From NCBI RefSeq assembly GCF_964355755.1, contig NC_092675.1, positions 30,032,912 through 30,096,911 of the forward strand: a stretch of DNA of 64,000 bases, written 5' to 3'. Made by a program: the position numbers and the translations under genes. The notes beneath the pieces are model-generated. The model worked only from the letters and a program-made list of their open reading frames with translations, made no database searches and was not told the DNA's origin. This document shows, piece by piece, positions 35,921-48,356 of this stretch. Origin of the DNA: Antedon mediterranea (lineage: Eukaryota; Echinodermata; Crinoidea; Comatulida; Antedonidae). The first letter of the stretch is position 1, and every line of letters starts with the position of its first letter.

Positions 35921-38560
35921 CTAGTTATTGTTTTATATCATAAATGTATTACCAATTACATTTTATAATAATCTATTTTATAAAATATAGTCCTAATAAT
36001 TTAATTTCAATTAGGGCCTACACTTTTTTTTTTAACAATGTACTTAGGCCTATTGTATTTAGCCTACGTATGAACCACGATTTATGAACACCTGCCTCAT
36101 TGTCTTGCTTTTGTTCTCTATATAGGCCTATTGTTATTATATTGCGGAAATGGGAAGTAGACCCTGACGGTTATCTAACCTTGAGGTCACGAGGTCATGG
36201 GAATGGTCAATGTTTATATAACTAAATCTTTTCATTTGATATTTTATTAGTATTTACTGTTGTTTTTTAAAATATTATTTTCAGTTTCTCAGTAGGCCTA
36301 TTACTATTGTCAATTTATAGTTATTACTACTAATTTGGTTGTATATCTCAGTTATACCATGGAGTCCCATACCGACTACGACAGCGATCGTGTCGGTGGG
36401 TTAATTATTATTTTCTATTGTTTGTTGTATATAGGCTATATATATTTATTTTAAGAACGCATTGTGCATGAACGTGTTTCACCGTTGTAAAGGTGTAGCT
36501 TCAATACATATTATTATTATTATAGCCTCTCTTCTCCCAGAAGTGCTTTGGGGTTTGCGCATGACTAGTCCGAGTTTCTAAATATCCATTTTCCAACCAT
36601 TTTACCCGCTTGATACAGTTTCTCAATGCGTCTCCGGCGTCCCCTGCTTCATAAGTTAACTTCCTAAAGGCGCAGCGCGGAAAAAATATTTACACATCAA
36701 TAATATACTGTACATACAATTTAATTGAATATGATTAATACTAAAAATCAATCAATATAATTGTAATAATTATATCGAAGTCATTATTTTTTTTATTTGG
36801 GCAAATAACTTCATTAAAACTAAAACGTCTATTTAAAGATTTGCTTTATTTATATTTAGGGACAAAACAACAAACATTGATTACATTACGCAGGTACTTC
36901 TGCTTCTGTAATTAGATAATTTTGATTTAAATTGTTATTATTGATTTATTATTTATCGATGATCAAGAAAGAAATGAATTTCAAATACTGTAGTACAGTA
37001 ATTAAATAAATAGGCATCTCCAATATTAACAATATTGACTTAGCGCCCTCTGTTGGGGAAAAACCCTTGTTTTGTACATCATCACCACGCCGCGCCTGAT
37101 TTCTGTTGTGTGCGCGGACGACGGGGGAGAGAGAGGAAGGTGACTTCTTGTGTCTTGTTCCTGAGAAAACGGGGGTGTTTTTGGCAAGACATAGGCCTAC
37201 AGTACGTACACGAGGAACAATTAGCTTGTTTAATCTTTCATTAAAGTGTGACAGTTTATCTTATAATCTGAACACAATGATGATGTTTGATTTTTAAAAG
37301 TAAGGATCATTCAATCTTCTTAGCCCACTTTTTGCCGCGGAAAGATTTAACATAAATAACATTCACACAAAAGGAGGCACCGTTATGATGTGACATGTCT
37401 GCAAGCAGAAACAATGGACGACGATCATAAGAAGAATAGAAGTTTCTAGATCGAGTAAATGAAGTAGTTTACAATACGTCTTCAGAAAACCACAAGAATG
37501 CAGCCAGTCACTGTGTTCGTTACAATTCACGAGGTTCACACACTACATACTACATTAGTCATTATAGAGAGGCCAATTCCTTCATACAATTATTCGAGCT
37601 GCAGAGTCACATGTCCAAAGAATTTTAATTAGTTTTTCAACAAGGTTAAATTCATACTGCATTATTTAGTAGCAGGTCAACTGTTTTATTCAAGAATTCA
37701 GCGCTTTGAAACCTTTGTCTCTTGCGCTTTATATGTTATTTATTATTTATTATTATTAATTCAGTCAGGGACTTTTCATACTCATATAGGGCCTCGGTGT
37801 TTTTGCTGCAAAAAAAATAATTGGTTATCAACCGTGTGAATAAATTAACCAAATTTCTTGGCAGCCACAATTTTCAGTAACCGGTTAAATGGAAGTCTGA
37901 AAATAATGGTTAAAAAAACCCAATCGATTCTGTGTTTAAGTAATTAGTGCTGTGTAACACAAAATAATGGTTTTGATTAACAGCAGTCAACTACACTGCA
38001 ATAACGTGCAGAGCCCATTGCATTTTGGGTAATACCACTGATTTCCATTGACGACCACCCACTGATTTAAATGGTTATTTAGAAGCAAGAGGTGAAAGAA
38101 AAGACCCATATTAAAACATGCTACAGTATTACAAGGCTATAAAATAGAAGGAAATTGCCTGGAAATGGAAGTACTGTGATTCATATACAGAGAGTTAATA
38201 TCCCATTTTGGCTCCGATGATTTATTCAAGTCGATTGAAGGTAAACCGTGTAAAATCAGCCGAAATGATTGTGCAGTTCAAAATGGATCACCGTGTTAAT
38301 AGATTAAAACTTGGTTTTCAGTTTTAACCATGACAGTCACAAGTTGAGTATCAGTTAAGTCTTAAAGCGTCCACTAAGCAGTGATGTAGCCACAAGAAAT
38401 AAAGTGGTCCGGTTTTCGCAAGAAAAGAGAACAATCTCTGTTCAAGCCACTGAGTTGTCAAAGACTTCTGTAAAAAAGTGATCAGACTGAAAGGTGTAGG
38501 ATTGGTTATAGCATGAAAATTGTACTGTGAGAATAAGGAAGAACAAGAAAAATTCTCTCA
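35921..38560. other. intergenic, no gene recognised
   Basis: No exon with family similarity. A CG-richer block at about 37040-37190 (GCCGCGCC, GTGCGCGGACGACGGGGG) has promoter-like composition and could belong to an untranslated exon; the short frames through it resemble nothing known. Elsewhere there are scattered TAGGCCTA words. Confidence 0.35.
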
Positions 38561-38569
38561 AAAGCATCA

Positions 38570-40225
38570 TAGTGGTAGTGATCAGTGTCAAGCATCAGTT
38601 CAGCCTTACTTTATTCCAGTGGTGGTGTCAAGAATTAGTGCAGTCTTATCATGTCAGATTGGGAGGGTCAAGCATCAGTTTAGTCTTAACACATAGACAT
38701 AGAAGTGGTCTAACAAATCACAATGGCAGTTCTGAGCATAACTTCGGAACACATCAAGTTGGTGATGTCAAACATTAGTTCAGTCTTAACTTATCACAGT
38801 GGAAGTGTCAACATGAGTTCAGCCTTATCACATCACAGTGCAGGTGTCAGTTGAGCATCAGTTCAGTCTTTAAACATTACAATGACGGTGTTGTGCATCA
38901 GTCCACACATCATGGTGGTGTATGAAGCTTTAGCTCAGTATTATTGCATCACAGTGGTGTTATCAAGAATTAGTTCAGTCTTAAACTATGAGGGAAGTGT
39001 CAAGAATCATGGTGGCGTATCAAGCATTAGTTCAGTCTTTAAACATCACACTGGCGATGTTGAGCATCAGTCCATGCATCAAGGTGGTGGTGTCCAGAAT
39101 TAGTTCAGTCTTAATGTATCATGAGGGAATTGTTGAACATCAGTTCAGTCCTAAACGCTGTTTTCCTGTCGATGTTAGTCGACGCTATCCATTGAAGTTT
39201 TAACGATTTACAGGAAAAGGACTAACGACGACACAAAACTTCGGCAATTTAAAGGAAACTACGTAATAATTAATGATCGTTGACAATCGCGAGAGTGGAA
39301 TCCAGTTTTATTCTAGCGATATCGCAACGTTAAAACGCAAGAACTGACCAATCATCTTGGCGATACAGTACATCACATAATTGATGGAAAAATCCCGCTG
39401 ACTACATTTATTTTTATTACATCGCAGCGCAGTCAAGGCTAGGCCTAGCGAAAGTGACTATAAAATGATTAAATGAGGAAAGTAGGCATGGTATTAGGTA
39501 GGTCTAAGTCTTCAGCCTACTCCAAAATGCTACTGAGAACAAAGAACCATCAGTATAGAGATAGTAAGAAGACAGGAGTTTCGAATCTAACGTTCAACGC
39601 TAGAAATCAAATGTTCATGCTATCGTTATTCTTTCAACTTGATCGTTTTCAAACGATCGTCGTTGAACTTTTAACGATCATTGATAATAACGTCAACAGG
39701 AAATCAGGCATAACATACCACGAGGGAAAAAGAATTTGTTCAATCTTACGTATCATGAGGGAAATGTCAAGCATCAGTTCAGCCTTTAAACATCACAATG
39801 GCGATGTTGAGCATCAGTCCATGCATCATGGTGGTGGTGTCAAGCATTCATTCAGTCTTAATGTATCATGAAGGAAATGTCGAACATCAGTTAAGCCCTA
39901 ACATACCACGAGGGGAGTGTCAAGCATTAGTTCAGTTTTAGGAAAATTTCAAGCATCAGTTTAGCCTTTAAACATCACACGGCGATGTTGAGCATCAGTC
40001 CATGCATCATGGTGGTGGTATCGAGCATTAGTTGCATTAGTTCAGTCTTAATGTATCATGAGGGAAGCGTCAAGCATCAGTTCAGTCTTCAAACATTACA
40101 ATGGCGATGTTGAACATCAGTCCATGCATCATGATGGTGGTATCAAGCATTTATTCAGTCTTAATGTATCATGAAGGAAATATCTAGCATCGGTTAGTCC
40201 TAACATATCATGAGGGAAATGTCTA
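38570..40225 (+). repeat. degenerate minisatellite (GCATCAGTTCAGTCTTAA units) with an insertion
   Basis: Some twenty diverged units contain TCAAGCATCAGTTCAGTCTT and TATCATGAGGGAAATGTC; a longer period of about 110-170 bp adds ACATCACAATGGCGATGTTG and CATCATGGTGGTGGTGTC. The array is interrupted at about 39163-39715 by unrelated sequence. No ORF of note. Confidence 0.8.
39163..39715. mobile_element. putative DNA element inserted in the minisatellite
   Basis: The block has no minisatellite units and begins TTTTCCTGTCGATGTTA; its right end, reversed, reads ATTTCCTGTTGACGTTA. GAAGTTTTAACGAT near the left end and GAACTTTTAACGATCA near the right are further internal relatives. No coding capacity. 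The target duplication is not clear. Confidence 0.45.
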
Positions 40226-41500
40226 TATAGTGGAGGTCAAAAAGCATCAAGATAGAGGGGTTATAAATGCATGGTACATGCCCTGGAGAAAAATTTACCT
40301 GCCATCACAGCTGGTCAGGTGTTTGCTAGGACCTACGTCATCTGAATCTGAAATCCACCAAAACTATGTTAAGGAATCAATGATGAACAGAGGCGTAGGC
40401 TGGGTTGCTGTCAAGGTTGCAAAAATTGTAAAATTCAGGCCAAGAGGCCTAAAAAAGTGGACTTTTTTGGGGGGTGTAGCCGATAAATTACCATCATTAC
40501 CTACTGTCACAAATCGAAAGCTCCACATTACAGCCAGCCTCACTGGTTTTCTCAGAGCATTATATCAGCAGTAAGGCAGTAAGAACATTCCTCGTTTTGC
40601 ATATCCATGTTTCAAGCATTAGCAATCTATTCAATGTAAACAGAAATGAATATCATCATTTTTGGCCAATACCACACCTGACTAGACCTGGATGCATGAG
40701 GTTGAAATAATTGTGCTCTGTTTTACTTGACTGAACCTCCTACAGTACAAGAAGCACTTATTTTTCTGCCCATGTTGCCATCAGTATTCTAAAGCTTACT
40801 ACACCAGATACCAAATACTGTAACAAGGATTATAAAAACAGATACCATTCGATTTACTGTGTTATATGTTTTTTGGTTTGATAATACTCATCCTCCATTG
40901 GGGAACACTGGAGTAACTCCAGACACGGCCGGGTTTTTTGGTGGAAATTTGGATTACAGTAGGCCCTCTACAGACACACATCAGCCAGAGGTGCAACGCT
41001 AACCCAGATCAGCACACGAAAAGTACTCTTTGCGAACACTATGTACCATGCTCTTATTTAGGGACCAACGGCTTTATGTCCCATCTGAACGGGGAAAAAG
41101 AGGCAATGAGTGTAAAGCATCTTGCCTAAAGGATACAATCAGTATGGTGTACAAAGTGACTTGAACCTATCACATGGTAGGCTATTGCGCCATCATTCTC
41201 TGGTCTATACTGTACATCATCTGATACTATATTGGCAGATGGTCTCCCATCCAAGAACACAACTGGACCAATGTAGCTTAACTTTAGTGATCTGACGAGA
41301 ACCAGTGTTTCAACGCAGTATGGCCATATAAGCGATAATCTAGATTAGATGTGGTTACCGTCTTGTCTATAATCTAATCCCATTTGGTCCCGGGGTAGAT
41401 CAACTATTTTAGATTTTGATTCCTTTTTTGTTTCTGTCGGCAAGCTAAATGAAAAGAAAAATTTAGATTTTCAGAATACAGTACCAGTTTATGTTCCCCA
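40226..41500. other. intergenic with a short unassigned ORF and a dispersed repeat
   Basis: A 114-codon plus frame at 40230-40574 has no recognisable domain and is probably chance. At 41064-41140 lies GGACCAACGGCTTTATGTCC followed by CTAAAGGATACAATCAG, a dispersed repeat shared with 56229-56310 and, inverted, with 600-800. Confidence 0.45.
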
Positions 41501-41502
41501 AT

Positions 41503-42412
41503 GCAGTATCGGCTTACTTGCGTGATGCACTACTAGCGTGACCATGCTTGATACTGTGGTTGAATATTCAAGGCAGTATCAGCTTACTTGCGTGATGCAC
41601 TACTAGCGTGACCATGCTTGATACTGTGGTTGAATATTCAAGGCAGTATCAGCTTACTTGCGTGATGCACTACTAGCGTGACCATGCTTGATACTGTGGT
41701 TGAATATTCAAGGCAGTATCAGCTTACTTGCGTGATGCACTACTAGCGTGACCATGCTTGATACTGTGGTTGAATATTCAAGGCAGTATCAGCTTACTTG
41801 CGTGATGCACTACTAGCGTGACCATGCTTGATACTGTGGTTGAATATTCAAGGCAGTATCAGCTTACTTGCGTGATGCACTACTAGCGTGACCATGCTTG
41901 ATACTGTGGTTGAATATTCAAGGCAGTATCAGCTTACTTGCGTGATGCACTACTAGCGTGACCATGCTTGATACTGTGGTTGAATATTCAAGGCAGTATC
42001 AGCTTACTTGCGTGATGCACTACTAGCGTGACCATGCTTGATACTGTGGTTGAATATTCAAGGCAGTATCAGCTTACTTGCGTGATGCACTACTAGCGTG
42101 ACCATGCTTGATACTGTGGTTGAATATTCAAGGCAGTATCAGCTTACTTGCGTGATGCACTACTAGCGTGACCATGCTTGATACTGTGGTTGAATATTCA
42201 AGGCAGTATCGGCTTACTTGCGTGATGCACTACTAGCGTGACCATGCTTGATACTGTGGTTGAATATTCAAGGCAGTATCAGCTTACTTGCGTGATGCAC
42301 TACTAGCGTGACCATGCTTGATACTGTGGTTGAATATTCAAGGCAGTATCAGCTTACTTGCGTGATGCACTACTAGCGTGACCATGCTTGATACTGTGGT
42401 TGAATATTCAAG
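41503..42412 (+). repeat. homogeneous 70-bp satellite, 13 copies, upstream of gene B
   Basis: Thirteen head-to-tail 70-bp units start at 41503, 41573, 41643 and so on to 42343. The unit is GCAGTATCAGCTTACTTGCG, TGATGCACTACTAGCGTGAC, CATGCTTGATACTGTGGTTG, AATATTCAAG. The only differences I see are CGGCTT for CAGCTT in units 1 and 11. AGTATCA and TGATACT in each unit form a 7-bp inverted repeat. The array ends about 170 bp before the acceptor of gene B's first coding exon. Confidence 0.97.
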
Positions 42413-42599
42413 GCTTTAACAAAACCAATATGCCTACTGTGATATAATGTAATGTGTATTTGTAGAATTAGTTGGTTTGGCTTGAATTTATGATGATCAT
42501 TGTTTTGGTTATTTTCATCATCCATTGTTTCTAGATTTGTGTGTAGTTTCATTAGATTACATGCTATTTAATTGTTTTTACAGGAATTTTGGGGTCACC

Positions 42600-45500
42600 A
42601 TGTCACAACCAAAAAAGGTCTACTTGATTCCAAAATTACCTAATGAAGGTAAGATGTATTTTATGTTGCATCAAGATAACAGTAACATGACTGATCATGA
42701 CATGTAAAGATTTGTTATGAAAAGTAAGGATAAAAGCATTTCGCCAGCCAAGGTTTGTTAGCATGCTCAACAATGGCTTATTGTCAGCAGAGACATAGGA
42801 ACCTGAATAAAAAAGTTACAGTAATGTGGTTCAGTATAATGGCTACCCCTGCTACCCCCATGATTAATCACTCCTTTATTTTTTAGGCTGCAAGAATACA
42901 ATTCAACCAGGAACTCGCACTTATCAAGAAATATTGCAGTCTATAAAAGATGCATATTTCGAATCAAGTTATGTGTTTGAAGATAACTGGACTATCTCAT
43001 CTGTTGATCAAGTTATTAACCAGGATTTTGAGAAATTATATCAAGACAAACGGCAGGAATTAAGATCAGAACTAAAGAGCAGTGATGTTGGTGAACGATT
43101 TGCATTTGCAATTGTTGGCAGTGAAGAGAAGGCAAATGATGCATGCAAAAATGGAGTCTTCAGTGGTCATGAGATGTTGACCTCTATGACCTTAGGCAAA
43201 CGAACTGATGGTGTTCATGTGTGGCTGTATTCAGACATACCTCTGAAATGGGCTACCAAAAATATTTTGAAAGCCTACCTAATTGTGTATAAGGTAATGC
43301 TTTACTGTAAAACCTAATTTCCACTTAGTAAAGGTGGCAGTGAAAAACTGAGTGATTACCTTAATACCATAATTGCTATGACATACTTTGGTAACCCATT
43401 GCAAATTTAAAGTTTCAGTGCTTGCATGTAGACAATAGATAACATTTGGTGCCTTTTTAAAGCAGATTTTTCAATGATACTTTTACAATTGTTTTAATGC
43501 AAACAAGCTTTCAGATGTTAATGCATGAATGATGAAATGGAAGATATTTTGAATTATAAATCTTCTCATCTGATTATTTATTGACAGGTAATGCGAGGAC
43601 GAGCAAAATTGGTGAAACCAACCGTAAACAGTAATATCGATCCAACACCAAACTTTGAATGTCATGTAAGCCATGTAACAAAAACTGCAAACTTTGGCAA
43701 GTTGGTAAATTCCAGCCAGGTAATGATAACATTGGCTCTTGAAAAGATCTTTTAGGCTTTATGCAAAAACCATCTAATATCTCCACATTGGCACGCATAA
43801 TGGCTGCATGAGTGTGTCTGACTGAATTTCACAATCATCAGCCTAATGTTGTTTTGTAAAGTAAAACATTGAACTTCCTAATTTAAAAAAAAGTTTTATT
43901 CTCATTTGTCCATATTGTAGATGTTCATTTATGAGTATGACGATGAGGCTTTACCCAGCAAGCATCCTAGGCATTGCTATCCGTATGCAGTAGTCAAATG
44001 CACAAGAATTCACAACGATGCACTTCCTTGGAGCAAAAAGAAAGTTGCTTCAGAAGAAGGAAAAAGTAAATTAGTACGTTTGATGGAAGTGGATACACTT
44101 CCACCAACAAAAGTTGTCAGGTCTAAAAGTAAAAAGAAAGTTACTTTCAAGGAATCTGTGAATACACTTCCATTGAAAAAGGTCTCTGGACCCAAAGGCA
44201 AAAAAAAAGTTGTTTTGAAAGAAGAGAAATGTACATCAATACTTAAGAAGGAGTCTGTGATCAAGGAGTCTGTGACTGGAGAGACCGTTACCGGGGAGTC
44301 TGTGACTGAGGAGTCTGTGACTGAACAACCAAATAAATTGGTGTCATTTATTGTTCTAGATGAGTATCATTGTGAAAACTGTAACTCAAATCAAACGTCC
44401 GATGAAGAAGAAACTAATTCCACAAATCAGATCAAATCAGATTCCAAGAAAACTGAAAATTGTCAACTGAAAAGAAATATAAATGAAAGAGGAAAGAAAA
44501 AGGCATATGCTGGAAAACTAGTCCGTAGAAAAAAACGTGATCGTTGGAGAAAAAATTACAAAAAGATTGGTAGATCGTTTATTAACGCACAGCCAAAGAA
44601 AGATTCCGATTTTGGACTTGCTGCTGAATATTCCAAATTATGTAATGAAAAGTTGTTACAAAATACAAAAAAGCAAGCTGTAAAAGAGAAGATGTTGCCT
44701 AGTCCAACAGAAGTAAAAAATGAACCTGTTGTTCACACTGGAATTAATGGTTTTAACCGGACTAATGAATTGATAATTCAAAATGGATCAAGTAATAATA
44801 GCAAAATACAGCATGTTTTCGAATACAACCATTCAGGAATTGCACATCCTGTATCTTCAAATGTTGATTATACTTCCAACAACCAATTAAAGACTGAATC
44901 TCCACAAGATGTTTTACCTGGATCTGCAGGAGTAAATCATCAGAATTGTAACACTTTTTCTCAATCAATTCCTACCTTGGTTATACCAGCAAGTCCACCT
45001 AATCAAATCAGTGATTTAGAAGATAAAACTGTTCCGCTGAACCAATCATTTGATTCCAACCAGAATGCAATGAGGCCAGCAGTTTCTTACAAAAATGGTG
45101 CCTATTCTCCATCCCAATCTATTTTAGATTATAGTGTTCAAGGGGATAACCAATCATTTGATTCCAACCAGAATGTGATGAGGCCAGCAGTTTCTTTCCA
45201 AAATGGTGCCTATTCTCCATCCCAATCTATTTTAGATTATAGTATTCAAGAGGATAATCGGGAAGTTATGGACATGGATGTTAGTAGTCCAGAACCAAAT
45301 GTGCCAATTCGACGTGCTGACACATTTTTGCAAAACAGTGTTTCTAATACAGCTGGATGTATTAACAAATGTTTTAAAGACACAATTGCTGAATATAATG
45401 TTTATGAAGATGAGAATAAGCAATTACATGTGTCACCTGTGAAAAAGACAAAAAAAATAAATAATTTTCATGGAAAGACATTTTTAACTAAAGAAGATCA

Positions 45501-47133
45501 TTTTGAAATACCTGTAGAGACACCAAATGGGTATACCAAACCTCCTGACCCTCGTCAGATGCTCTATCGCCCTCAGAAGGTGTCAGATTTGATTGTTCTA
45601 CAGTGGTCGTCGAAAGTTTGTAATAACGAAGTTCCCAATGTATCCGAAAAGAAAACCAATTTTGATTGTCCAGACAAAAGAAAAGAAGTCAAAACATCAG
45701 ATGTATCACCTAATTTGCAGTCAAACACAAGTTGTGTAAAGCTTGAATATGGTCAAGTTTCTGTAATTAAACACACCGCATTACAGACAATGTTGACAAT
45801 GAATCAAGAAATATTAAAGAAATCGGATAAAAATCATCAGACATGTATTGAAAAAAAGAATGTATTGGCATCAACACAGATGAATGGTCATTTACAACTA
45901 TCAACAACATTTACTGATGTTGTTAGAAAGCAAGAAGGGCTACAAGGTCATGACCCCAAACTGAAGAACAAGCAAATTGAAGCCTCAACACAGACAGATA
46001 ATTCACAAAATGATTACCTACAAACTAAGTTTATTTATAAAGACGACCTCTTGCGTATTATAGTAAATTTAGAGGAAAGTACAATCTCTGCAAATTTCCT
46101 GTTTGAATTGTTTGAGCGCAATGGAATAGTTTGTTCTTCTACTAACATGATGTCAAATTTGTTAGAGAACGATCAAAATATGAAGGAGAGGAGGAAGACT
46201 AACGAATTAAAAGAGAATGAAGATTCAGTTGATTACAACTTATTGTCAACTGTATCGCATGACAATGATCCATGTCAAACTACACAATCTGAAGTTAATT
46301 ATAAATGTGAAGATGTAGCTAATAAAAAGGAGATCATAACGGAAGAAGACCACCAAAATGACGATGCTGCTTGCTTTCACATTCCAACAACCGTAACAAA
46401 ATGTTCAAATCCTTCTATACAGATAGATGTAGCAAAAACCATTGACCATTGTCCTGCAATAATAACGACCAGAAATGAAGATCCAGTGCAGAACTTGTGC
46501 AAAGGTGAAGTTTCTTACTTGGATGCTGGGAGTGAGGTCAATTCATTGGCCATGGATACTGACCTTTCCATAAATAATGCTAATCAGAAAGATAGAATGG
46601 ACAAAAACCCATTTAAAAGATTCCCCGAAGACTTACAAGGAGTAAATCCAAATCTCATTGAACATCCTCATGAGGAAGAACATTTCGGTAAAAGAAGAAG
46701 AGGACGTGGAAAGCGACGACATTCTTCCAAAGACGGTGGTGTTATCAACAAAGATGATTTAAGACATCAGATTAATGAAGGTCGAAAGCACAGATTATCG
46801 GGTGACTCTTCAAAGTCTCCTGCTAAAAGCTCAAATATCAGTTCAGATAAAACTGATACTGATACTTTACACAATGTAGTAAAGCGCTTTAGAAGAGAGT
46901 CATCTAGTTACATGTGTAATAATAACGAGCATTTGCAAAATCATAGTCGCATTGGTACAAAAAGTTACGAAGATTACAGACACAGAGACCCATTTGAGAA
47001 CCAAACATGGCATCATCAAAATAAGTATGATGATAGGTGGGTTGAACGATGGCCGCCAAGGTATTTGAATGGTACGTATGTGCAATATGAAGATTATTGG
47101 AAGTGGTATCATTACTATTCACAATGGCCCTGA
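42600..47133 (+). CDS. gene B: TASOR/TEX15-family DUF3715 protein, 4 coding exons, 1266 aa
   Basis: Exons 42600-42648, 42887-43293, 43588-43719, 43921-47133. Exon 2 is 407 nt, exactly as in gene A, and the three intron phases are the same. An acceptor at 42583 puts an untranslated exon upstream. Residues ~35-225 are the DUF3715 domain: GERFAFAIVG (~85), LGKRTDGVHVW, LIVYKVMRGRAKL, TPNFECHVS, IYEYDDEALPSKHPRHCYPY. The rest is long, polar and probably disordered: Lys-rich repeats with ESVTGESVTEESV (~300-340), FIVLDEYHCEN (~340), a perfect two-copy 35-aa repeat (NQSFDSNQN.MRPAVS, ~570-640), a basic KRRRGRGKRRHSSK patch (~1120) and a Trp/Tyr-rich end. Beyond the N-terminal domain there is little visible similarity to gene A. 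Inferred role: nuclear silencing factor of the TASOR/TEX15 kind. AATAAA lies at 47326-47331. Confidence 0.88.
45040..45255 (+). repeat. two-copy 105-bp coding duplication in gene B
   Basis: NQSFDSNQNAMRPAVSYKNG AYSPSQSILDYSVQGD is followed at once by the same 35 residues with four or five changes. It is a recent in-frame duplication in the disordered region. Confidence 0.9.
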
Positions 47134-48356
47134 AGACATGCATAGTTTTTGTTTTGTAATGTGATGAAAAAGAGGACTTAAAATTAGATTATTATTATTA
47201 TAGACATATTTTCCATTTCTGTTCTTTGCGTTAACATTTTAAATTATGCAATACAAATCAGTTTTTAATTTTTATTGAAAATCTATGAAAACAACACTTT
47301 TTAATTTGTGATATGCATATTGGAAAATAAATGAATGTTGATAAATTGATTACACCGTTTTAAAAATGTAATCAATCCTTGAAAGTGTTTATAAAATTGA
47401 ATTGCTTATGTATCAAATGTTACTGTTGGCTGGTGGTTCAAGCTTAGTTGTTAACCAGGATAAGTTGGTTCCTACCACCAACAAAGTTAGAGATAATTGT
47501 ATTTCACATCATTATGAGATGTTAGTTCTCAACACCTCCTTTAGTGATTCTTATATGCCTACATTTTTATAATGGTGTAAATTACGCTAATACATCACAC
47601 TGTTTTGCTTTCATTATTGTGTTTGTTTCAATTGAGTTTTAAAATTTTCATTTGATGTCCCACTAACCTCATGCTCCCTTCCCTCGCACCCCTCATTCTG
47701 ACACACAAACAACTAACTTTAACTGTCAACACTGTGTATCCATAAGCATGTTAACCTTTCACACTCAAATTGTATATGAAACTTGTTAAGTCTGTTTTCC
47801 ACCAGACGAATCCAGTCATGCGAATCCAGTTGTACAAATCTAATGTTTTTGCAAAGAACAAAATTGCGCTACCCTTTCCATATAAGAAAGCAGATAGCTG
47901 CGATTTGCATTGCATGAGTGCTCACAAAAACGTTGTAACTCATTTCTTGAGCTCTGATTGCTGGTGCAATTTTTTGTTTTTCAAAAGATAACATTATTCA
48001 AACTACTGTACTAATTTTGCTGAATAGCATAAAACACAAGGAACTGAAAATGGAATTGTTCACAGAAAAGAGATTTAGAAGATGGAAACTTGAATACTGA
48101 TGCATACAAGCTTTTGAATTGCGTAAACAAATTTGCATAGTAGAGAACAGGCTTCAGGAGAATATGAAAAGGATCAAATTTGTTTGTGTGTTGTTTTGTT
48201 TGTGTATTGCTATTAATTAATGTATGTTTTTAATGTTTTCTTACTATTCTAACCATCTGACAACTTAATTTTTTTTTCTGTACACTATTTTTAGATGGCC
48301 GCTGTGCACAAAGAGGATATAGACAAAGAGGAGGCATTTGCCGGGATAATTACTAG
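47072..48356 (+). other. possible alternative last intron and exon of gene B
   Basis: A good donor (AATG|GTACGT, GT at 47072-47073) lies 62 bp before the gene B stop. A good acceptor with a long pyrimidine tract ends at 48294 (ACTATTTTTAG|ATGGCC). Joining them keeps frame (phase 1) and replaces the last 20 residues by DGRCAQRGYRQRGGICRDNY, stop TAG at 48354-48356. The Arg/Gly-rich tail would suit nucleic-acid binding. AATAAA at 49765-49770 could end such a transcript. Confidence 0.5.

Noticed and set aside
40230-40574. 114-codon plus-strand frame as a gene
   Set aside because: No recognisable domain, no splice support, surrounded by minisatellite and dispersed repeats; kept only as a note.
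41503-42412. The 70-bp array as a CRISPR array
   Set aside because: Units are directly adjacent without unique spacers, and the genome is eukaryotic with spliced genes; it is a satellite.
41503-42412. The 70-bp unit as a hammerhead ribozyme satellite
   Set aside because: It lacks the CUGAUGA and GAAA core segments.
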